DNA of 37,932 nt from Planctomycetota bacterium (GTDB lineage Bacteria; JAJVIF01; JAPKYR01): NCBI GenBank assembly GCA_030614715.1, contig JAUWTM010000020.1, positions 1 through 37,932 on the forward strand, in the 5' to 3' direction. The notes beneath the pieces are model-generated. The model worked only from the letters and a program-made list of their open reading frames with translations. It made no database searches and was not told the DNA's origin. A program made the position numbers and the translations under genes. Below, piece by piece: positions 23,342 to 31,757 of the stretch. Every line of letters begins with the position of its first letter. The first letter of the stretch is position 1.

Positions 23342-24400
23342 CTACCCACCAAGGTTAAATCCAGTCGGATGATAATCGGAGATATCGTGGTCCCCAGAGA
23401 TTTCCGGAGCCGGAGACGGGAATCCATCGACCATCTGGTACATCAGGCCATCAACCCACGCTGAATCGCTTCGCCACGGCCCTATTTTGTATGACCAGCC
23501 GGATGTTGGAAGCCCATCGAACGATCCCCACCTTACCGCGAACCATTCACCAAGTTTTATTTCCACTCCCCAGTGTGAGCGAACGCTCTCAGTTACAGTC
23601 GCCTCTCCGTCCTCCGGCCATTCCTTGAGATCGATGCTCTCAGTATCACGAGCGATCAGAAGCCATGCGGTCGGACGTATCGACCATCCCGTTCTCAAAG
23701 TCTTTGTCCTTTCACCCGTGATATTTTCCCTGTACGGCAGGTAGTCGTAATCCATCTGCTCGAAAACAGCGCCGTACTGAAGTCCGGGAAGCACTGTCTG
23801 TTGAATACCAGCCGAGTAACCTTCACCAGTGCGACGCCAAGTTACGTCATCGGGCAGGTCATCGCCCCCAGTGAACAGGTGCTCGTTCATGCGGTGTGCA
23901 TACCCGATATATCCTCCCGGCCAGAGATGAAATCCAGCACCTTCTGATCTGTCGCCCGGACCCATCCCGAATAATCGCTCCCCGGGAACGGTATCCTGGT
24001 TTCTCGTACGATAATCGTAACCCAGCTCTCCCTGGAGCACCCATCCCGCACCCGCGGAGCCGAGTGGTAAGCCGAAAAACATGCCGTTCAGCGGGATGAT
24101 GAAGCTGGTCGGATCGGCGTCGAGCTGGTCGAGGTTATCAAGCTCTCCCGGGAAGTGATTACGTGAATGTGCATGCGATATCGACAGGTTTCTGATGCGT
24201 CCAAGCGCTGCAGGATTGTGGAATATGGCAGACGCGTCATCAATCCACGCAACTGTAGCTCCACCCATCCCGAGCGACCGGCTGGTGAGCCTGTGATACT
24301 CGGGATGTCCCTGCTTATAGCCACCTTTAACGGTCGAAGGCACTAATAAGCAGACCGTGAGCAGAAGGACAAGAATAGGTATGCGAACATTCAGGCGCAT
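23342..24400 (-). CDS. PorV/UPF0164-like outer-membrane beta-barrel protein
   Basis: This 352-residue protein has a signal peptide (MRLNVRIPILVLLLTVCLLVPSTVKG). The N-terminal phrase RSLGMGGATVAWIDDASAIFHNPAALGRI is the hallmark of the PorV/PorQ and UPF0164 barrel families, related to FadL-type proteins. Alternating hydrophobic and aromatic strands follow (for example AGWVLQGELGYDY and WGVEIKLGEWFAVRWGSFDG), consistent with an outer-membrane barrel. The chain ends FNLGG rather than with an aromatic residue. Its ATG lies 3 bases after the stop of the PspC gene, so the two are one transcript. Only weak ribosome-binding sequence is seen, consistent with coupled translation. Possible roles include lipid or hydrophobic compound passage, or a secretion-shuttle role as for PorV. 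No type IX secretion genes are in the window. Confidence 0.78.
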   Translation of the reverse strand: MRLNVRIPILVLLLTVCLLVPSTVKGGYKQGHPEYHRLTSRSLGMGGATVAWIDDASAIFHNPAALGRIRNLSISHAHSRNHFPGELDNLDQLDADPTSFIIPLNGMFFGLPLGSAGAGWVLQGELGYDYRTRNQDTVPGERLFGMGPGDRSEGAGFHLWPGGYIGYAHRMNEHLFTGGDDLPDDVTWRRTGEGYSAGIQQTVLPGLQYGAVFEQMDYDYLPYRENITGERTKTLRTGWSIRPTAWLLIARDTESIDLKEWPEDGEATVTESVRSHWGVEIKLGEWFAVRWGSFDGLPTSGWSYKIGPWRSDSAWVDGLMYQMVDGFPSPAPEISGDHDISDYHPTGFNLGG

Positions 24401-24403
24401 GGG

Positions 24404-24634
24404 TCAGGTTTCTGTTCCAGATGCGGTAGAGATTACTTCTCCATAAGGGACAACCAACGCAGCAATGATGTAAAAGACAAGTAGAGCAAGTCCGCTAGAG
24501 AGCGTGAAAAATCCGAGAAGGAAAAGGAGCCGGATTATCAACGGATCGATTTTAAAATACTCCCCGAGACCCGCGCAGAGCCCGAGAAAGACCTTGCCCT
24601 TTTTCTTACGGGTGAATCGACGGATGTCAGACAT
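24404..24634 (-). CDS. PspC-domain inner-membrane protein
   Basis: This 76-residue protein is almost entirely one PspC domain: KGKVFLGLCAGLGEYFKIDPLIIRLLFLLGFF, then a second hydrophobic helix LALLVFYIIAALVVPYGE. PspC proteins sit in the inner membrane and, in enterobacteria, respond to envelope stress. Here there are no other psp genes, so the role is open. GGGAGG is well placed before the ATG. It is the first gene of a two-gene unit with the PorV-like gene, which may suggest a link to outer-membrane protein load. Confidence 0.92.
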   Translation of the reverse strand: MSDIRRFTRKKKGKVFLGLCAGLGEYFKIDPLIIRLLFLLGFFTLSSGLALLVFYIIAALVVPYGEVISTASGTET

Positions 24635-24689
24635 TTGAACCTCCCGGATGACCGGTGAGTTAATGAGGGTATGGTAACAGATCGGGTAT

Positions 24690-24726
24690 AAAAAAGGGAC
24701 ACCCTGATTGCTTCTGTGGGTGTCCC
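24690..24726 (-). terminator. Rho-independent terminator of the 706-residue secreted-protein gene
   Basis: On the reverse strand, GGGACACCC (24726-24718) pairs with GGGTGTCCC (24704-24696) and is followed by six T. Confidence 0.9.
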
Positions 24727-24749
24727 ATTAATTTCGTTTCGTCTTTGAC

Positions 24750-26870
24750 TTACCAGTACGCAATGCCGTTCAAAAAGTAAGACAGGATTGGTACAAGGTT
24801 TTCACACAGCTCGATGGACATGTCCATCTGTATTTCTACGTAATCATCGGTACCTGTAACTTCCAGCATGCACGTCTCATCGTCACCGCTAAGCTGTGCA
24901 AGGAGCTCGAATATTCCTCCGATCACTGGAATTCCTTTTTCAGGAATCACGTACACAACATCCGCCATGCCCCTGAAAAGTTCCTGCCTGTTTACACGTA
25001 ATCGAAGGTTGGCGGGATCCAAACCGTCCGGTTCAAACAGCTCACCGGCTTCGATTGCGTCGCGTACCGCAAGTACATCCTCGCGCCACAAGCCTTTGAT
25101 GATCCAGCCGTCGGTCCATGCGACGGTCGGGCTTGCGGGACACAGCTCATCAATGACTACCCATGTGAACGCGTTCTCGTCATCGTAATGTGCCAGCATG
25201 AACGGCCAGTCGCGAACCAGCAGGCTCATAGTATCCATAACACTAACCAGAATGTACATGCCATCTTCGTTTTCAGCTTCAATGATGCCTGTCATGCCCG
25301 GGAAGTAAACGCCGTCGCCGCGATCCACAGAGCTTGTGAAGATAGCAAAAGCCTGGTCACCGAATTCCATCTCCTCGAGATTGCCGAGTCCCATTAATCC
25401 CAGCATTATTTCGGGATCAAATTCCTCACCGGACATGCCAAGCATGTCGGTCTTCATCCGAATCAGAAATTCGAACGCATAGTCAACGTAAGCCCTTGCG
25501 AAATCATCGGGATTAGCCCAGGCGATCTCGCCAATCAGCTCGAACGGACCATTTTCAGCGGTCATCAGAGGCTCCGGATCAGCGTTAAGAATCGACCCGA
25601 CCAGGCTTCTCGATGATTCACCCGACAACTCAACATGCCTTACCGTCCTGATGTTCCCCTGCTCGAGCCAGCAGGCGTTGCGGGAGTACGTTATGGCATC
25701 CAGACCAACTGTCTCCATGATCTCGCCGATCATACCTGCGGGATCGAACATATCGGATGGCATACCCATGTCACCACCGGTCATCGGACAGCACATCTCG
25801 CTGCAGATCGTCTCGTCCATGTGCTCAAGCAGGGCTGATACGTCGGTCTGATCGATGTAGAAAGCACCTTCGGTGACGAAATCGTCCGGGATATCGAAGG
25901 AAAAGCCGGTACCGGTCTCGTATCGCTCGACAGCAGCCATGACTTCATCAATTGTGTCATCGAAAATGAGATAGTGAATACCGGAAGCGAAGACGTAACT
26001 CTTGCCTTCCTGTGAGAAGTAGGTCCAGTCGCCTTCGTATATCACATCGAAACCAAAATCCTCGAGTTCGTTATCCATCATAAAATCACGAAGGCGGTCT
26101 GCAAGGTCTTTAGCCTGCACGTAACTGGTTTTCCAGCCTTCATGTACAACTGTGCCCCCGATTAAAAATGCTTTACTGAGATAAGTGGACCAGGAGTCTG
26201 GAGTGTATTCGTACGAGGTTGGCTCGTAGTAGATATCACCGTAACCGTACTCATCGTCCGGACCGATAAACCGAACCTCTTCACCGGTGTACGGGTTAAC
26301 TGGTATTGCCTCGAGGTAACCGAACTCCACGAGGTCATAGATCGATTCGGGATAATCGTACGGGTATTCCACTTCACCGGACTCTTCATCCTCGATGCTG
26401 CGGTAGTAATACTCACTAAGAGCGTCCTCAATCTCTTTCACAGCAATCGAAAATTCAGCATCAAGGATATATGCTGCAGTGTACCCGGTAATAATCGTCA
26501 GATCGTCCGCCGACCCGGTGTTCAGGACCATTAACGGATCTCCTGTAAGGAATTCCAGTTCCAGTGCCTGAACGCCCTGGAGACGGCTGAAGAAGGTCAG
26601 TACGTCCGGTTTCATGGTTTCGTCAGATATCAAGCCTGAAATTGAATCCAGGGCATCCAGAAAATGGGCGACATCCGCATCGCGCCATGTCATCCCGACA
26701 TCGTGCGCGTAATCCATGATTTCGTCCATGTCAACAGCAAGCACGCTTGCAGCGTCCTCGGACAGAAATCCAAGGACATCTGAATCCCCGTCCAGGGCCA
26801 TTACCTGCGTTGCACTGCAAAGAAAAAGTGATAAGGCGATGATCACGCCTGTAAGAAATTTTCGAGACAT
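24750..26870 (-). CDS. Large secreted acidic protein of unknown function
   Basis: This 706-residue protein has a signal peptide (MSRKFLTGVIIALSLFLCSATQVMA). I do not recognise the overall family. Its N-terminal part (LSEDAASVLAVDMDEIMDYA) resembles large exported proteins that score 'mass'-like quantities over the chain, such as DUF3352-type proteins, but this is weak. Around residues 145-210 is a segment with the look of the C-terminal half of type II pseudopilins: YPESIYDLVEFGYLEAIPVN-PYTGEEV, then GYGDIYYEPT. Three Cys cluster in ICSEMCCPMTGG. ATG 26870 has GGAGGAG directly upstream and is preceded by a clear sigma-70 promoter. The frame extends to 26927, but that lies within the promoter. 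Single gene with its own terminator. Confidence 0.7.
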   Translation of the reverse strand: MSRKFLTGVIIALSLFLCSATQVMALDGDSDVLGFLSEDAASVLAVDMDEIMDYAHDVGMTWRDADVAHFLDALDSISGLISDETMKPDVLTFFSRLQGVQALELEFLTGDPLMVLNTGSADDLTIITGYTAAYILDAEFSIAVKEIEDALSEYYYRSIEDEESGEVEYPYDYPESIYDLVEFGYLEAIPVNPYTGEEVRFIGPDDEYGYGDIYYEPTSYEYTPDSWSTYLSKAFLIGGTVVHEGWKTSYVQAKDLADRLRDFMMDNELEDFGFDVIYEGDWTYFSQEGKSYVFASGIHYLIFDDTIDEVMAAVERYETGTGFSFDIPDDFVTEGAFYIDQTDVSALLEHMDETICSEMCCPMTGGDMGMPSDMFDPAGMIGEIMETVGLDAITYSRNACWLEQGNIRTVRHVELSGESSRSLVGSILNADPEPLMTAENGPFELIGEIAWANPDDFARAYVDYAFEFLIRMKTDMLGMSGEEFDPEIMLGLMGLGNLEEMEFGDQAFAIFTSSVDRGDGVYFPGMTGIIEAENEDGMYILVSVMDTMSLLVRDWPFMLAHYDDENAFTWVVIDELCPASPTVAWTDGWIIKGLWREDVLAVRDAIEAGELFEPDGLDPANLRLRVNRQELFRGMADVVYVIPEKGIPVIGGIFELLAQLSGDDETCMLEVTGTDDYVEIQMDMSIELCENLVPILSYFLNGIAYW

Positions 26871-26898
26871 ATTCTCCTCCGGTCTCAGACTGGCAGTA

Positions 26899-26927
26899 AA
26901 TATATGATTATGAGTATCAAGTGTCAA
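26899..26927 (-). promoter_or_regulatory. Sigma-70 promoter of the 706-residue secreted-protein gene
   Basis: On the reverse strand, TTGACA (26927-26922) and TATATT (26904-26899) are separated by exactly 17 bases. The expected start is near 26892, giving a ~22-base leader containing the SD. Confidence 0.82.
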
Positions 26928-26985
26928 ATCATATTCGCCGCCGTTATTCTAAATCTACAATGATGCATACAGCATGTCAGATACA

Positions 26986-27008
26986 AAAATCCCCGCAAAG
27001 TTGCGGGG
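26986..27008 (-). terminator. Rho-independent terminator of the minus-strand cytochrome operon
   Basis: On the reverse strand, CCCCGC (27008-27003) / GCGGGG (26996-26991) with loop AACTTT, followed by A and five T. Confidence 0.88.
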
Positions 27009-27036
27009 AATCATTGTCAAAAATGGTCTGTTTTAT

Positions 27037-28881
27037 TTACCACCGGTAGCTGACTTCAAGCAGCAGGTCCTCGACCTCGTAGTCCAGGGCCGTAATGTTA
27101 TCGAAGTCACCTTCAATACGGTCATATTCCAGTGCCCATCGCCAGTTTTCATCGGGTTCGTAACCGAGACCCGCGAGGAACGACGTCTGGTCGTAACCCC
27201 AGGCCCCATCAACGTTGTATGTCCAGTAATCACCGTAGAAGTCCCAGTTGTCGCCCAGCATCCATGCCCAGCCGACACCGTATTCCTGGCCGTCCTGGTC
27301 AAAGGAGCCAAGTATCGGATGGGTGTTGTCGCTTTTGAACATACCGCCACCAAGGTAGAGGTAAACCTCGGGGGTTACCATGCCGGTCCAGTTGATCGAG
27401 AACCTGTCGACACCGCTTGTGCTCCCGCGGAGGCCGTTCTCGCGCTCCTGTGTCTCGTACTTGAGGAGCCAGTCACCACTGGAGATACCGTAGCCTGAGC
27501 CGGGGTTGTAGCGGAAAGTAAATGTGTAGTCCGATTCGGATTCCCACCAGAGAGTGGGGAATCCCGTTCCACCGTAGTCGGTCATCGGGAGGTCGTCGCG
27601 ATTGGTCCAGTCGAGATCGACCGAAAAATCGAAATCATCCGACATTTCCCAGCGTCCGCCGAAGTTCCAGTGGTTGGTCCTGATCGTATCCTCGAAGAAG
27701 ACATTCAATGGATTATCCGGCCTGTCGTTGTCCTGGAAGTACATGAAATTAGTGTACTGATCAGCGTGAGTGTATTCAGTCTTGTCGTATTCGTAAGCGC
27801 CGTAGAAATAGATATCATCCGAGGGTCGCCACTGACCTTCGAGGTCGAAGTTAAAGCTGTCACCGGCGGGATGCAGGTTGGATGGACCGTCGTTACGATC
27901 ATCGTAGTTGATCCTCGTAATTATATTGAACCCGTCGGTGCCCAGAGCATCGACGAACCGTCCGTACCCGCCGACATGGAATGTCTCAAGGTCCTCATTG
28001 TTGTGGACCTCCGCGACGTTATACAGAACGTTACCCTCGATGTAAGTTGAATCACCGAATGTACGACCGATACGAAACGAACCGGTGTTGTAATCGATAT
28101 CGCCTGCATCGCTGCGCATATCCTCGAAATGCCTGGTGTCGTACTCGACAGTGCCGTTCCAGCCGTTCATGTCGAACCTGTAGTAGAAATTCATCTGGCT
28201 GGATTCCCAGTCGGGTGTGGCACCGCTGTCACCAACCAGCTGTACCCCGTACTCCGTGAAGTTGTAATCAAGTCCGAATGTACCGGAGCTATCAGTGGGG
28301 ATATCGAAACCACCGGCAAATTCCCGTCGCGACGCCATCGAAGTGGATGGGATCTCAAAGAAATCGAAATCATAGAATCGTGCCCATGCCCAGACGTCGC
28401 CCGGACGCAGCCATTCGATTTCAGCATTAACGCCGCTGGTCCAGGAATTGGCGAGGTTAAACCAGACGATCTCGTCACCGGTGATCCAGCCCCTGTAGTC
28501 GATGTTCCTGACGTAAACGGAATCATCAACGTACGGGTCATGGTACCTTCTGAAGAAGAACGAATCCTCACCGCTCTCGGTAAGTTTGAGGACGAGGGAA
28601 AAGTCCAGATCGGAGTTGTCCGATTCGTCGAGGTATTCAGGATCGGCAACGATCAGGTCCTCGGGCTCGTCGTCATCGCCCTCGTCATCATCACCATCAT
28701 CGTCGTCTATATCCTCATCGACAACGTCTTCGTCACCCCCAGTGTCCTCCATTTGAATTTCGTCCTTCAGATCATCCGTGTCTGAAACGTCATCCTCTGC
28801 AAACGCTGCGGTTCCCAGCAGGAAAAACAATCCAGTAATAATTATTAAAAAGAGTGGGATCTTGAAATAATCGAATCTCAT
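27037..28881 (-). CDS. Outer-membrane beta-barrel of a porin-cytochrome conduit (MtrB/PioB/DmsF-like)
   Basis: This 614-residue protein has a signal peptide (MRFDYFKIPLFLIIITGLFFLLGTAAFA). An unusually acidic segment follows (about residues 30-75, with an EDIDDDDGDDDEGDDDE run). The remainder is many alternating aromatic/hydrophobic strands split by Asp/Asn/Gly turns and ends LLLEVSYRW, an aromatic C-terminal beta-signal. Its start lies 18 bases after the decaheme gene, the same order as dmsE-dmsF and mtrA-mtrB. On this basis it is assigned as the barrel that holds the decaheme cytochrome across the outer membrane. The N-terminal CXXC of Shewanella MtrB is absent. GAGGTG precedes the ATG. The family call rests on context and barrel features more than on a diagnostic motif. 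Confidence 0.75.
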   Translation of the reverse strand: MRFDYFKIPLFLIIITGLFFLLGTAAFAEDDVSDTDDLKDEIQMEDTGGDEDVVDEDIDDDDGDDDEGDDDEPEDLIVADPEYLDESDNSDLDFSLVLKLTESGEDSFFFRRYHDPYVDDSVYVRNIDYRGWITGDEIVWFNLANSWTSGVNAEIEWLRPGDVWAWARFYDFDFFEIPSTSMASRREFAGGFDIPTDSSGTFGLDYNFTEYGVQLVGDSGATPDWESSQMNFYYRFDMNGWNGTVEYDTRHFEDMRSDAGDIDYNTGSFRIGRTFGDSTYIEGNVLYNVAEVHNNEDLETFHVGGYGRFVDALGTDGFNIITRINYDDRNDGPSNLHPAGDSFNFDLEGQWRPSDDIYFYGAYEYDKTEYTHADQYTNFMYFQDNDRPDNPLNVFFEDTIRTNHWNFGGRWEMSDDFDFSVDLDWTNRDDLPMTDYGGTGFPTLWWESESDYTFTFRYNPGSGYGISSGDWLLKYETQERENGLRGSTSGVDRFSINWTGMVTPEVYLYLGGGMFKSDNTHPILGSFDQDGQEYGVGWAWMLGDNWDFYGDYWTYNVDGAWGYDQTSFLAGLGYEPDENWRWALEYDRIEGDFDNITALDYEVEDLLLEVSYRW

Positions 28882-28899
28882 GTTAGCACCTCATCTTGG

Positions 28900-29796
28900 C
28901 TAATCGAAGAACAGGGGATGAGTGTTGGAGCCGTGAACATCGACATGGCATCCTGAGCTCCAGCAGGTTCCCGGGTGATGAATGGATGGTTCCTTATCAG
29001 TGTGACACTGCAGGCAGAGACGATGAGGAAGCACCAGCAGGCTGTCCGTGTTGCTCCCATGTGCAAAGTGACAAGTTGTGCAGCCGTCGCCAGCTGTTGC
29101 GGCCGGATGATCGTATATGAACGGGCCTTCCTTATCGGCGTGACAGGAGAAGCAGAGCTCATCACTGTCAGCAACAAGCTGTCCGTCGTACACGCCGGAG
29201 TGCGGGTTATGGCATGAGTCACAACCCACGATGCCTTCATCCAGCGGATGGTGTGATCTCATGTTGAACTCGGCTCTTTTCTCCATATGGCACGTGTAGC
29301 AAAGCTCTTCACTGGATTCGTAAGTAAGGAAGTCATCGTAGTCTGAATGACCACCGTGACATCCCAGGCAGGAATCATCGAGCATGTAGTGTTCGCTCAG
29401 GTTCCATTCCTGCAAGTCGTAAGTACGAAGGTTTGAGTGACATTTCGAGCAGAGATCAGTAATTCCCTCAGCATCAAGCATGGGGGGATTGATAATTCCT
29501 TCGGGATCACCCATGTGGTTCCCTCCGGGACCATGACATCCTTCACAGCCGAACCCGTAGTATTCGGACCCGGTATCATTATCAATATATGCCTGGTGCG
29601 AGAAGAGCGATTCCGGAACGTAATCCCGATGACACATCACGCAGGTATCGCTACCTGTTAGATCTGCGTCGGCACCGGTATAACCGGCCATGTAATCATC
29701 TTCAGTAGTCCAGCCTGCGCTGGAGCTGAGCAGGATAAGTATTAATACTAAAAGACCTGCTCCTGGCAGGAACCAGGACAAGTTACGCTGGGGCAT
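28900..29796 (-). CDS. DmsE/MtrA-type decaheme c-type cytochrome
   Basis: This 298-residue periplasmic cytochrome has a signal segment (MPQRNLSWFLPGAGLLVLILILLSSSAGW). Nine CXXCH sites are visible: CVMCH, CEGCH, CSKCH, CLGCH, CYTCH, CDSCH, CFSCH, CTTCH and CLQCH. A tenth near the C-terminus has the rare form CWSSGCH (CX4CH), followed by VDVHGSNTHP. Length, heme number and the ending match the MtrA/DmsE/PioA family, which carries electrons through the outer membrane inside an MtrB-type barrel; that barrel gene follows directly. The first six heme regions match the hexaheme gene upstream (29930). GGGAGG precedes the ATG. A hairpin with a T-run lies between this gene and the hexaheme gene, so expression may differ from that of the first two operon genes. 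Confidence 0.9.
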   Translation of the reverse strand: MPQRNLSWFLPGAGLLVLILILLSSSAGWTTEDDYMAGYTGADADLTGSDTCVMCHRDYVPESLFSHQAYIDNDTGSEYYGFGCEGCHGPGGNHMGDPEGIINPPMLDAEGITDLCSKCHSNLRTYDLQEWNLSEHYMLDDSCLGCHGGHSDYDDFLTYESSEELCYTCHMEKRAEFNMRSHHPLDEGIVGCDSCHNPHSGVYDGQLVADSDELCFSCHADKEGPFIYDHPAATAGDGCTTCHFAHGSNTDSLLVLPHRLCLQCHTDKEPSIHHPGTCWSSGCHVDVHGSNTHPLFFD

Positions 29797-29822
29797 TTGA
29801 ACGCCTCCCTTACTGGGACTTT

Positions 29823-29873
29823 AAAAAAAATAACCCAATACCACAACGAAAACCGTGGCATTTCAACGGGTTA
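29823..29873 (-). terminator. Hairpin with T-run upstream of the decaheme gene (possible attenuator)
   Basis: On the reverse strand TAACCC (29873-29868) pairs with GGGTTA (29836-29831), with a second inner pair CCACGG/TTGTGG, and eight T follow (29830-29823). It lies after the true terminator of the hexaheme gene and 27 bases before the decaheme ATG. Confidence 0.5.
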
Positions 29874-29891
29874 CCTACTTAATAGATAGAA

Positions 29892-29918
29892 ACAAAGCCC
29901 GGATCATCAGATCCGGGC
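29892..29918 (-). terminator. Terminator after the hexaheme cytochrome gene
   Basis: On the reverse strand, GCCCGGAT (29918-29911) / ATCCGGGC (29904-29897), then TTTGTTT. It starts 11 bases after the stop codon. Confidence 0.78.
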
Positions 29919-29929
29919 TAATTTTCTAA

Positions 29930-30523
29930 TCATTCATGCGGATTATGGCAATCCGCGCATGTCATATCGGATCCCGGGACCCCATGATCACCGGCCTCAA
30001 GCTGGTCACCAACCTCAGCGTGACAGCTCGAGCACATTGCGTTCGCTCCATCTTCATGAAGGAACATATCATTGGATGAATGTCCGCCGTGGCAGGCAAG
30101 GCAGGACATACCGGCACCAAGGTGGGTTCCGTCCTCCCAGTCTCCCAGGTTGAATGATCCCTGGTCGTCGTGACATCCCGTGCAGTTGTCTGTGACATCA
30201 CCGGTTGACATCTCGGTGAATCGCAGAATCCCGTCAGCGTCACCCATGTGATCGCCGCCGGGACCGTGACAGGCTTCGCAACCGAAACCGTAATCTGCAC
30301 AGTCCTCATCACCATCAAAAGTATCGACGTGAGAGCCTTCCACCGCTGAATCGCGATGGCACATCGTGCACGAATCGCTTCCAACCATGTCTGCGTCAGC
30401 GCCAGTGTAACTGTCCATGTAATCCGAGTCCTGGCTGAATCCAGCCATTGAGAACAAGGTTACTGCCAGGAACACCATTACTGAGCTCACATACATAGTC
30501 AGGTTTCGTCCAGATTTTAACAT
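29930..30523 (-). CDS. Hexaheme c-type cytochrome, truncated relative of the DmsE/MtrA family
   Basis: This 197-residue periplasmic cytochrome has a signal peptide (MLKSGRNLTMYVSSVMVFLAVTLFSMAGFS). Six CXXCH sites are present: CTMCH, CEACH, CTGCH, CLACH, CSSCH and CADCH. The chain matches the first six heme regions of the decaheme protein encoded next (shared DYM-SYTGADAD, SDSCTMCHRD, YGFGCEACHGPGGDHMGD, SCLACHGGHS) and stops at CADCHNPHE, exactly where the decaheme continues after CDSCHNPH. A terminator follows, so the short form seems to be a finished gene rather than a broken one. GGAGG precedes ATG 30523; the frame extends to 30610 inside the previous gene. It could be a periplasmic electron carrier feeding the decaheme, which is an inference. 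Confidence 0.87.
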   Translation of the reverse strand: MLKSGRNLTMYVSSVMVFLAVTLFSMAGFSQDSDYMDSYTGADADMVGSDSCTMCHRDSAVEGSHVDTFDGDEDCADYGFGCEACHGPGGDHMGDADGILRFTEMSTGDVTDNCTGCHDDQGSFNLGDWEDGTHLGAGMSCLACHGGHSSNDMFLHEDGANAMCSSCHAEVGDQLEAGDHGVPGSDMTCADCHNPHE

Positions 30524-30590
30524 AGTCCTATCCTCCTTCAGGTCAGGACCTAAAAGATAATCGCTGTTATTTCGAATATTTGAACCCGCC

Positions 30591-31757
30591 CTATTCTGTG
30601 GTGGGCTCAAAATCGTTCAGAGAATCCATCAGAAGCTTCATGGTGTAATCAGGATTATGTATACCATGTGAGCTGTCAGCATCTACGAATTTAAGGTTGA
30701 ATGTAGCTCTCTCGTATGAAAGAGTCAGCTTGTCATCATCCGTTGCCAGATCAAGCTCGGCTTCCAGGTCGGCCATAAGTGAGATGATTGTGCTCTGAAC
30801 ACCCATGAAATCAAAACTCGTTGCCGACGCGTGGCATTCCTGGCACGCTTCAATGAGTGGCAGGAAAGTGTGACCGGCGATTGCATCTTCACCGTTGCCA
30901 GTAGCATCGAAAGGTGATGTCCACATGTGGCAGGCTGCACAGGCATCTTCAATGAATGAATGTGCCGAGTTTGTGTAATCCTCTCCCGGGTACTCATAAC
31001 CGCCCTGACCCTGTAACACGTCACCGTTCGGATGGTGCGGTGAGGATCCCGGACTGGCACCATCAGATGTATGGCACTCATAACATAGGGTCAGTACGTC
31101 TGCCCTCAACTGGTATTCGTTTTCACCAGAATGAGGATCGTGGCAGACAACACACGAAATGCCGTACTGGAAATCATCGGGCGTAGAATCCTCTGAAACA
31201 CTGTCTGCAAAAATGTAATCAGCAGAATGGCACTCAAGGCAATGCAGGCTGAAGTGTGAGTTTGTTTCTCTTGGCCCTGATAGTGAGGTTGCATGTGCAC
31301 TCGTTTCCCATTCTGTATAGGTCGGATGGTGCGATCCAACATGGCAGTCAGCACATAGTCCCGATCCAACATTTGCCGGGAGTGGATCGAACGTGACTAC
31401 ATGATCGCCACCAAGCCCGTGGCATCCCTCGCACTGTACGCCGCCGAATCTTTCTGCAACTGTAGGATCCGGGTCGTCGTAACCGCTGTTTGCCGGGTTA
31501 CCGTCCAATCCGACAGTATGGCAGGGTAAACAATGGTCTCCGGCATGGCCGGATGCCAGAAGGTCCGGTAAAGCAAAAGCATGTCGGGTCTGTGCCCATT
31601 CTGCTGCCGTGGACTTGTGGCAGCCTTCACAGACATCAACTGAAATGAACTGTGCTATGGTCGGATCGGTGGGAATCACACCGTCGCCGCCGTTACAAGC
31701 CACAGTAATTCCAAGCACTGCAAGGATCATTAAAAAGAGTGTTAACCTGGTTAGCAT
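30591..31757 (-). CDS. Nonaheme c-type cytochrome lipoprotein
   Basis: This 388-residue lipoprotein has signal MLTRLTLFLMILAVLGITVA-C, lipid Cys 21. Nine CXXCH sites are visible: CEGCH, CLPCH, CEGCH, CADCH, CLECH, CVVCH, CYECH, CAACH and CQECH. The C-terminal part (ATFNLKFVDADSSHGIHNPD) resembles the end of cytochrome c554/NrfA-related multiheme proteins, where the 'HGIHNP' histidine may serve as a distal ligand. It is the first gene of the minus-strand operon, with GGAGG before the ATG and a plausible sigma-70 promoter upstream. As a lipoprotein beside a barrel and a decaheme it may be the surface-exposed terminal oxidoreductase (the MtrC/OmcB position). Which membrane face it occupies cannot be read from the sequence. 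Confidence 0.88.
   Translation of the reverse strand: MLTRLTLFLMILAVLGITVACNGGDGVIPTDPTIAQFISVDVCEGCHKSTAAEWAQTRHAFALPDLLASGHAGDHCLPCHTVGLDGNPANSGYDDPDPTVAERFGGVQCEGCHGLGGDHVVTFDPLPANVGSGLCADCHVGSHHPTYTEWETSAHATSLSGPRETNSHFSLHCLECHSADYIFADSVSEDSTPDDFQYGISCVVCHDPHSGENEYQLRADVLTLCYECHTSDGASPGSSPHHPNGDVLQGQGGYEYPGEDYTNSAHSFIEDACAACHMWTSPFDATGNGEDAIAGHTFLPLIEACQECHASATSFDFMGVQSTIISLMADLEAELDLATDDDKLTLSYERATFNLKFVDADSSHGIHNPDYTMKLLMDSLNDFEPTTE

Noticed and set aside
28129-28785. 218-codon open frame on the plus strand
   Set aside because: It is antisense to the outer-membrane barrel gene and has no start signals; its valine-rich composition is what a reverse complement of Asp/Glu codons gives.
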